In this document: in pieces, positions 30,190-34,827 of the stretch
Layout: the number at the start of each line of letters is the position of its first letter
Numbering within the stretch: position 1 is the stretch's first letter
Origin: Dictyocoela muelleri
Lineage: Eukaryota; Microsporidia
DNA: 34,827 nt
NCBI GenBank assembly: GCA_016256075.1
Contig: SDVU01000005.1
Location: 1-34,827 of the forward strand
Reading direction: 5' to 3'
Notes under the pieces: generated by a model
Seen by the model: only the letters and a program-made list of their open reading frames with translations
Database searches by the model: none
What the model was told of the DNA's origin: nothing
Made by a program: the position numbers and the translations under genes

Positions 30190-30240
30190 GATTTATTATG
30201 ACGAAAATATCAGCGTTTCGTCACTCTATGACGAAACACT
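30190..30240. repeat. MULE terminal motif with inverted TTTCGTCA words
   Basis: CAGCGTTTCGTCA, five bases, TGACGAAACACTG is a small palindrome. The same CAGCGTTTCGTCA word, pointing inward from the end, lies at the N-terminal side of the MULE fragment at 2280-2600. It probably marks the 3' end of the MULE whose transposase is 30620-31990. Confidence 0.55.
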
Positions 30241-30619
30241 GGCTAATGGAAAAAAAATAGAATATGGTTTTAATACATATTTCAGAAATCAGGTGTTTAA
30301 ATTAGTCTAAGTTGTCAACTTTATTATTTTTATCTCCGTAAACTTACAAAATTTACTAAAGTAGAGTATTATAAACACACGATTCTAAAATATGTATTTA
30401 AAAACATATAAACTTTATTCCCCATAAAGTACCCCTTTAAATAATATTATTTTTATTGTCTCAAAAAAATCAAATTCAATTTAATAAAATAAAAATCAAA
30501 ATAAGTATTTTGAAATAAAATTTTGATCCCTTAGTTTTAACAAATAAAATTCTTGAATGGTTAAAAATTTAATAAATGAATTCTTAAATAGAAATTTATT
30601 TCATTAAATTTGCTAGCAT
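30241..30619. other. 3' non-coding part of MULE, no gene seen
   Basis: A/T-rich sequence between the transposase end and the putative terminal motif at 30190-30240. Nothing else is recognised. Confidence 0.4.
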
Positions 30620-31990
30620 TTTCAAATAATGCACGATACTTAAAAATATCCGTATTTATAACAATATCACGAAAAATTTTTATACTTTATTTTTAACATT
30701 ATCAGTTATTTGAATTTTATTATAGAAATTTTTGTCCAAATTAAATTCACTTTTTCTTTGTTCTTTCAATAATTTCAAGCCCAACTCTTTTAATGATGGA
30801 TGATACACACGTACATATTGATTTAAACTTCTATGCCATGACTCTTAAGCATTTATCGTCAATGGTTCAAATTCCGTTGTCTTTTAAAAACAGACCAAAA
30901 TTGAGGATTAAATGCTGTAAATTTATTATTTTTTATTTTCGATATAATTTCTTTTAAACCAAGACCAAATTGGATTTATTTCATCATAAAAAATATTATT
31001 TTTGAAATAAATATCAACCTCGTTTTTTGCTTTTTTTTCTAGTTCATTGATCGGAACATATGCAATACATGTAATGATTTTGATAATTTGCCGAAAATCA
31101 AAGTTTCTTTTATATAAAACCGCAAATTTTTCTTTTTGAACCAGTCTATATATTGACTGTGATAAGTGAAAGAAACAGTCCTCTACTCCTGGTTCAGAAA
31201 ATATTTTTTTAATTGAAACCAAAGCTGCCATCTCAAAGTCAATTATAATAAGTTTTGTATGGTTTTTTAAGCTATTTTTTACAAAATTAAAACTTTTTTC
31301 ATAGGTCGATACTGATTTTTTTCGCATTAGAAAATACAACAAAAGGAAAGTAGAATTATTAACAACCGCCATGATTGTGTATATTTTATAAAAATTATGA
31401 GGACACTTTCTGAAAGTTCTATCATATAACAAACAGAGGCGTGATAAATAGTTAATAAATTGGATGCAGTCGAAAAAATTAAGACACTTTCACCCTCAAA
31501 TTAAACAGAATCATACAAATAAAAATTTTTTCGGCGAGACGTTTTCTTAATTATTTCGAGTACACCATTAATTAAATTATTGAATTTTAAACCATTACAT
31601 TTTCTTATTTCTGCTATTCTGTTTCTCATGGATTTATATTTTGAAAAATAAAAACTATTTTTAATTGACGTCGTTTCATACGAATGATCAATTATATCCC
31701 GTGAAGTTTCTTTTTTTGAATGTCCCTATTTTTTCGATAATTTGCTGCATATAAAACCTCATTTTCAATAAATGATGGGTCGTGCCATGTATAATTTGTC
31801 ATTGTTAATATGACATTTGTCAATGAAGTTTTTAATGTTGCTGAATATTTACTGTTTGTGCAACGCCAGTACCTTTTTTTTGTTCTTCTCCTTTCTTTTT
31901 ATGAAAAATATAACATTTATAGAGCAATTTTTCATATTATCTTTTAGTTGAAATAATTTCTGGTAAATCATGATTTAACATGAGGTATGT
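30620..31990 (-). pseudogene. MULE transposase with FLYWCH finger, broken, near full length
   Basis: Minus strand. FLYWCH finger near 31780-31890 (YWRCTNSK followed by SATLKT). A linker (IRKCNGLKFNNLINGV, near 31570-31600) leads to a 168-codon open frame 30926-31432 with the DDE core. That core has DRTFRKCPHNFYKIYTI (first Asp; the usual DGTF is DRTF), FLLLYFLMRKKS, IIIDFEMAALVSIKKIF (second Asp) and CFFHLSQSIYRLVQ. The C-terminal ESWHRSLNQYV with HPSLKELGLKLLKEQRK lies at about 30740-30840 in other frames. Breaks occur at both ends of the long frame and at several upstream sites. It has the longest uninterrupted transposase reading frame in the window. Confidence 0.85.
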
Positions 31991-32007
31991 GCTGTGAGAG
32001 CAAAACC

Positions 32008-32036
32008 TGTTTCACCTCCTTGGGGAGAAACAGGGA
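32008..32036. repeat. hairpin CCTGTTTC ... GAAACAGG
   Basis: Eight base stem around a 13 base loop, just upstream of the MULE transposase start and 27 bp before the twin-tRNA element. Confidence 0.6.
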
Positions 32037-32202
32037 TAAGCCTGACAATACAATATTTATTATGTCGCGCGCGCAGCGCGCGACATGCGCACTACCCGCG
32101 ACATGCGCACTACTTGCGACATTTCTGAATTTTTTTATATTTTTTAGTTTTTTTATTTTATTTATTTTCTAATAATTTTCTAATAATTTTCTAATAATTT
32201 TT

Positions 32203-32272
32203 GCATCAGCGAGACTCGAATTCAGATAGTCAAAGTTGATACAAATGAACTAACCACTACACTAAAGTACCC
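32203..32272 (-). other. tRNA-like unit, left arm of twin-tRNA element copy 2
   Basis: Minus strand: GGGTACTTTAGTGTAGTGG carries a perfect A-box-like TAGTGTAGTGG, as in eukaryotic tRNA-Asp/Glu/Gly genes. The B box is GAATTCGAGTCTC and the end GCTGATGC. No full cloverleaf could be drawn. Confidence 0.7.
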
Positions 32273-32641
32273 AAAAATTATTATTAATAAATATATTTAA
32301 TAATAAAAATGAACTTGTTTAATTTTTTTTTATTCTAAACTTTTTTAAATTTATCTACACAAATCGCCTTATTAAACTTTAAGATAGTCAGTTTAAATTA
32401 TTTTACCATAATGGATTTCTTTTGATAGATCATTCCAAATTTATGCATTTAGAACTTATGATAATTTTATGAATCATTCATTTATAAGAACCTTATCTAT
32501 TGGATTTAACACCCATTTTAATAAATAAAAATTTATTTATCTATTCATTCATAAATAATAATTGCTATTTAAAAATACGTTTTTTTTAATTTTATTTAAA
32601 ATTAATTTATACGATAATATATAATTTGTTTTAAAGTTCTT

Positions 32642-32712
32642 GAGTACTTAAGTGTAGTGGTTTGTAACATTTGAATCAACTTTTTCTATCTGGGTTCGAG
32701 TTTCGCTAATGC
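32642..32712 (+). other. tRNA-like unit, right arm of twin-tRNA element copy 2
   Basis: GAGTACTTAAGTGTAGTGG, then GGGTTCGAGTTTC as B box and GCTAATGC at the end. Inverted partner of 32203-32272. Confidence 0.65.
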
Positions 32713-32923
32713 AAAATTATTAGAAAATTATTAGAAAATTATTAGAAAAATATTACAAAATTATTAGAAAATAAATAAAATTAAAAAAATTAAAAAACTA
32801 AGAAATATAAAAAAATTCAGGAAAATTATTAGAAAATTATTAGAAAATAAAAAATTATAAAAAAATAAAAAAAAATCAGAAATGTCGCAGGTAGTGCGCA
32901 TGTCGCGCGCTGCGCGCGCGACA

Positions 32924-33776
32924 GTACATTTTAATAAAAATGAAGGTTAAAATAACAATATTCTCAACTTAAAAGCTTGTCACGAATTTTACTATTTAGT
33001 GTTTTACTTTTATGTTTAATTTAGTATCGATTATAGTTATACATAAACTTAGCTAATATTCGAATATATCTTTATCATTTCCTATAATAAAGGCAATTAT
33101 ATAATTTCTACGATATTTTTATAGCCACTAATGTTAAACATTCTATTTCTTCCTAATTATTTCGTTTTAGCCTACCATTTAACATGTATGTATATACATT
33201 TTTTCGTTTTAGCTTACAATTATGATTTAGTTCTATATTATACAAATTATAAAAGAGTAATACTAATTTTTTTTGCATAACACTTTTTCAATTATCTTAC
33301 GCCTAATGTTCATTTTCGATTATTTATAAAAAAATTACTAGGGGTTGTCATTTTTCATAAATACATAGCATTATAACTTAATGTTATAGCGGTTCGATAA
33401 TTTTAAATAGGTTTACACTCGCGAAATATCTTTTTTTATAAAATGTAAGGACTTATATAACGAAAATACATAAATATATGATTTTTTTTACAAATATAGA
33501 CTAAAATTATGATTTTTTAACTATTTTTAAGTATATAACTAAATTTTTTTATAATGTATATATGATAAGGAAGTCATAGCCGTTATCAAAATATTTATAG
33601 GCCAATACATTTTTGAATAAAATGCTCACATTCAGTGTTTTTAAAAAAATAACTTGTTTATTTATATTTCCCGGCCAGATAAATAGGATGTTAATTAAAT
33701 GTTTTAAATAAATTGTTTTAATTAAAAACTCGTTTTTTTTATTTATTTGTATAGTGGTTATCTAAAAAATATACCG
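32924..33776. other. gene-free AT-rich stretch
   Basis: No coding region, inverted repeat or array recognised on either strand. Confidence 0.5.
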
Positions 33777-33788
33777 CCTTCGTTATTA
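33777..33788 (+). repeat. 12 bp SINE target duplication, left
   Basis: CCTTCGTTATTA, matched by CCTTTGTTATTA at 34252-34263 with one mismatch. Confidence 0.8.
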
Positions 33789-34251
33789 TTATATATTAAA
33801 TGTTGAAAACATCCACAGCTGCCAAACTGGAGAGTTGTCTCCTACCGTGGTCTGTGACCTTTGGTTCTTGGTAATCCAATAATATGTCACTTCCTAAGCT
33901 ACCCAGAAACCCAGCTGTATACGCGATCTTCGTTTTATCAATGACTCAGCAAGATACAGGTAATTAGTGACTTTTCATGAATTTTTATTTTTCACATATT
34001 TTTGCCGAGATGCGTCACCGCACTCATTCCCACACCTAATAGAGTCTCTTCTGCTTTATTTTCATATTAGAACAAGTCTTAATCAGCTATACCACACTGA
34101 AACAACTGTATATTTTTACTATAATTATATAGTTTTGACCGCTTAATGTCATTTCCTCATTATTTATTAAAGAGTGACGTCAGCGGGATTCGAACCACAA
34201 TACTTAAATTTTTCATTCTAGAGTGTTAAACACTAAGCTATCTGGCATCCA
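33789..34251 (-). mobile_element. tRNA-derived SINE, copy D, with 12 bp target duplication
   Basis: Full-length reverse copy. The head lies at 34175-34246, with A box TAGCTTAGTG and an intact B box GGTTCGAATCC. The body shares all landmarks with copies A and C, and the tail is TTAATATATAATAATA. The 12 bp duplication (33777-33788, 34252-34263) shows insertion as a unit. Among the four copies it and copy A have the best-preserved promoter boxes. Confidence 0.9.
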
Positions 34252-34263
34252 CCTTTGTTATTA

Positions 34264-34630
34264 GGGTATTATATTTTCAAGGTGTGGCATATTTTAAGGA
34301 GCAGTAGTTAATTTTCATAATGAAAATTTTGTCGGAAAGTTGTGTGGTCAACATAACAGGTTCAAAGTCTGTGTATCTTGGTTCTTTTTGCGACCTAAAC
34401 TGTAATAAAAAATTGAGGATGTGGATTTAAGTAAATCAATTACTACCGATACAAATGATTGGTGTTACTTTTTCTTTCAAATACTTGCTAATATAAGTGT
34501 CAATAAGGAAGAGGGATCTATCCTATCTATGTGAAATCAAGTTTTAACATCAGGTAATCATTATTGAATATAAAAATATTCGTGAATACAGCTTAAAATA
34601 TCTTAACTGTTTAAAAATTGATACAGGGTA
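34264..34630. other. stretch without recognisable genes
   Basis: Short plus-strand frames with cysteine-containing segments near 34330-34430 match no family I recognise. Confidence 0.4.
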
Positions 34631-34690
34631 TCTCACTAATAAATGGAAACATTTCACTAATTAATGGAAACATTTCACTAATTAGTGGAA
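34631..34690. repeat. 22 bp tandem array (TTTCACTAATTAATGGAAACA x ~3)
   Basis: Nearly three head-to-tail units at the right edge of the window. Iterated motifs of this size mark Merlin termini at 10786 and 25755, so this may be the left end of another such element extending beyond 34827. Confidence 0.75.
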
Positions 34691-34827
34691 TTTACAAATT
34701 ATATCGTTTTTTCAATTATATTCTTTATATGGTTTAAAATTTACGAAAAAAAAATAAAAAATTAACAGAAGAAAGTTTTAATCAGATAAAAAGATTAATA
34801 AACCAAAGAAGTGTGAAAGATTTGGCA

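Larger units (their letters stand above)
32063..32923. mobile_element. twin-tRNA palindromic element, copy 2 (~860 bp)
   Basis: The tips TGTCGCGCGCGCAGCGCGCG and its inverted partner at 32900-32923 are each themselves palindromic. CATGCGCACTAC follows, twice at left and once at right. Next come iterated CTAATAATTTT (left) or ATTAGAAAATT (right) tracts, and inverted tRNA-like units at 32203-32272 (-) and 32642-32712 (+). The ~370 bp centre is collinear with copy 1. G+C-rich tips in A/T-rich DNA are striking. No target duplication was found. Confidence 0.85.

Noticed and set aside
31987-32172. 61-codon frame with repeated ATCALPATCALLA-like residues
   Set aside because: Produced by the GC-rich tip repeats of the twin-tRNA element; no sign of a real protein.

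Overview
The window looks like a transposon graveyard from a very AT-rich, gene-poor microsporidian genome. The main grounds are four things: long A/T-only stretches, no recognisable introns, a single clearly intact small host-type gene in 34.8 kb (a monothiol-sized glutaredoxin with a CPYC site, minus strand, 3021-3275), and a transposon mix of Merlin (ISXO2/IS1595-like DDE), MULEs with FLYWCH zinc fingers, pogo/Tigger and Ty3-type fossils. That mix is known from expanded microsporidian genomes such as Edhazardia, Anncaliia, Nosema and Hamiltosporidium. The genus cannot be fixed from sequence alone.

Layout. 1-1425: palindromic debris, including a ~495 bp foldback element flanked by ~78 bp direct repeats. 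1428-1880: first copy of a tRNA-derived SINE. 2280-2600: remnant of a MULE FLYWCH domain with its terminal repeat. 2855-3275: AT minisatellite running into the 3' end of the glutaredoxin gene. 3505-3915: older SINE copy. 4050-6000: LTR-retroelement fossil cut by two insertions, one of them a MULE-like element with ~62 bp direct repeats. 6200-8480: minus-strand pogo/Tigger fossil containing a SINE with a 14 bp target duplication. 9040-10000: Ty3-type pol fossil, minus strand. 10275-12067: hAT-like foldback element with a Merlin transposon nested in it. 12695-12959: foldback MITE. 13400-13820: second copy of the 4-5 kb retro-fossil repeat. 13929-15410: element with CTATGG-type ends holding a MITE and a twin-tRNA palindromic element. 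17285-18480: second pogo/Tigger fossil. 19330-20090: Merlin fossil. 20417-21518: two foldbacks. 21580-22420: Merlin fossil. 22550-24703: MULE split by a Merlin with a perfect 9 bp target duplication. 24704-27122: another Merlin, itself holding a younger Merlin (25755-27048). 27425-29181: MULE element bounded by ~80 bp direct repeats. 29344-29638: near-perfect foldback. 30190-31990: minus-strand MULE. 32063-32923: second twin-tRNA palindrome. 33789-34251: fourth SINE copy.

How it fits together. Apart from the glutaredoxin, almost everything recognisable is mobile DNA, and nearly every transposase reading frame is broken, so activity has to be inferred from insertion structures. Three patterns stand out. 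First, there is a tRNA-headed SINE family (four copies, two with 12-14 bp target duplications). Second, there is a separate ~760-860 bp palindromic element (two copies) whose arms each carry an outward-reversed tRNA-like unit. Third, three inverted-repeat elements sit between direct repeats of ~61-80 bp, far longer than the 8-11 bp target duplications known for MULE and Merlin elements; in one case a paralogous empty site has only one copy of the repeated segment.
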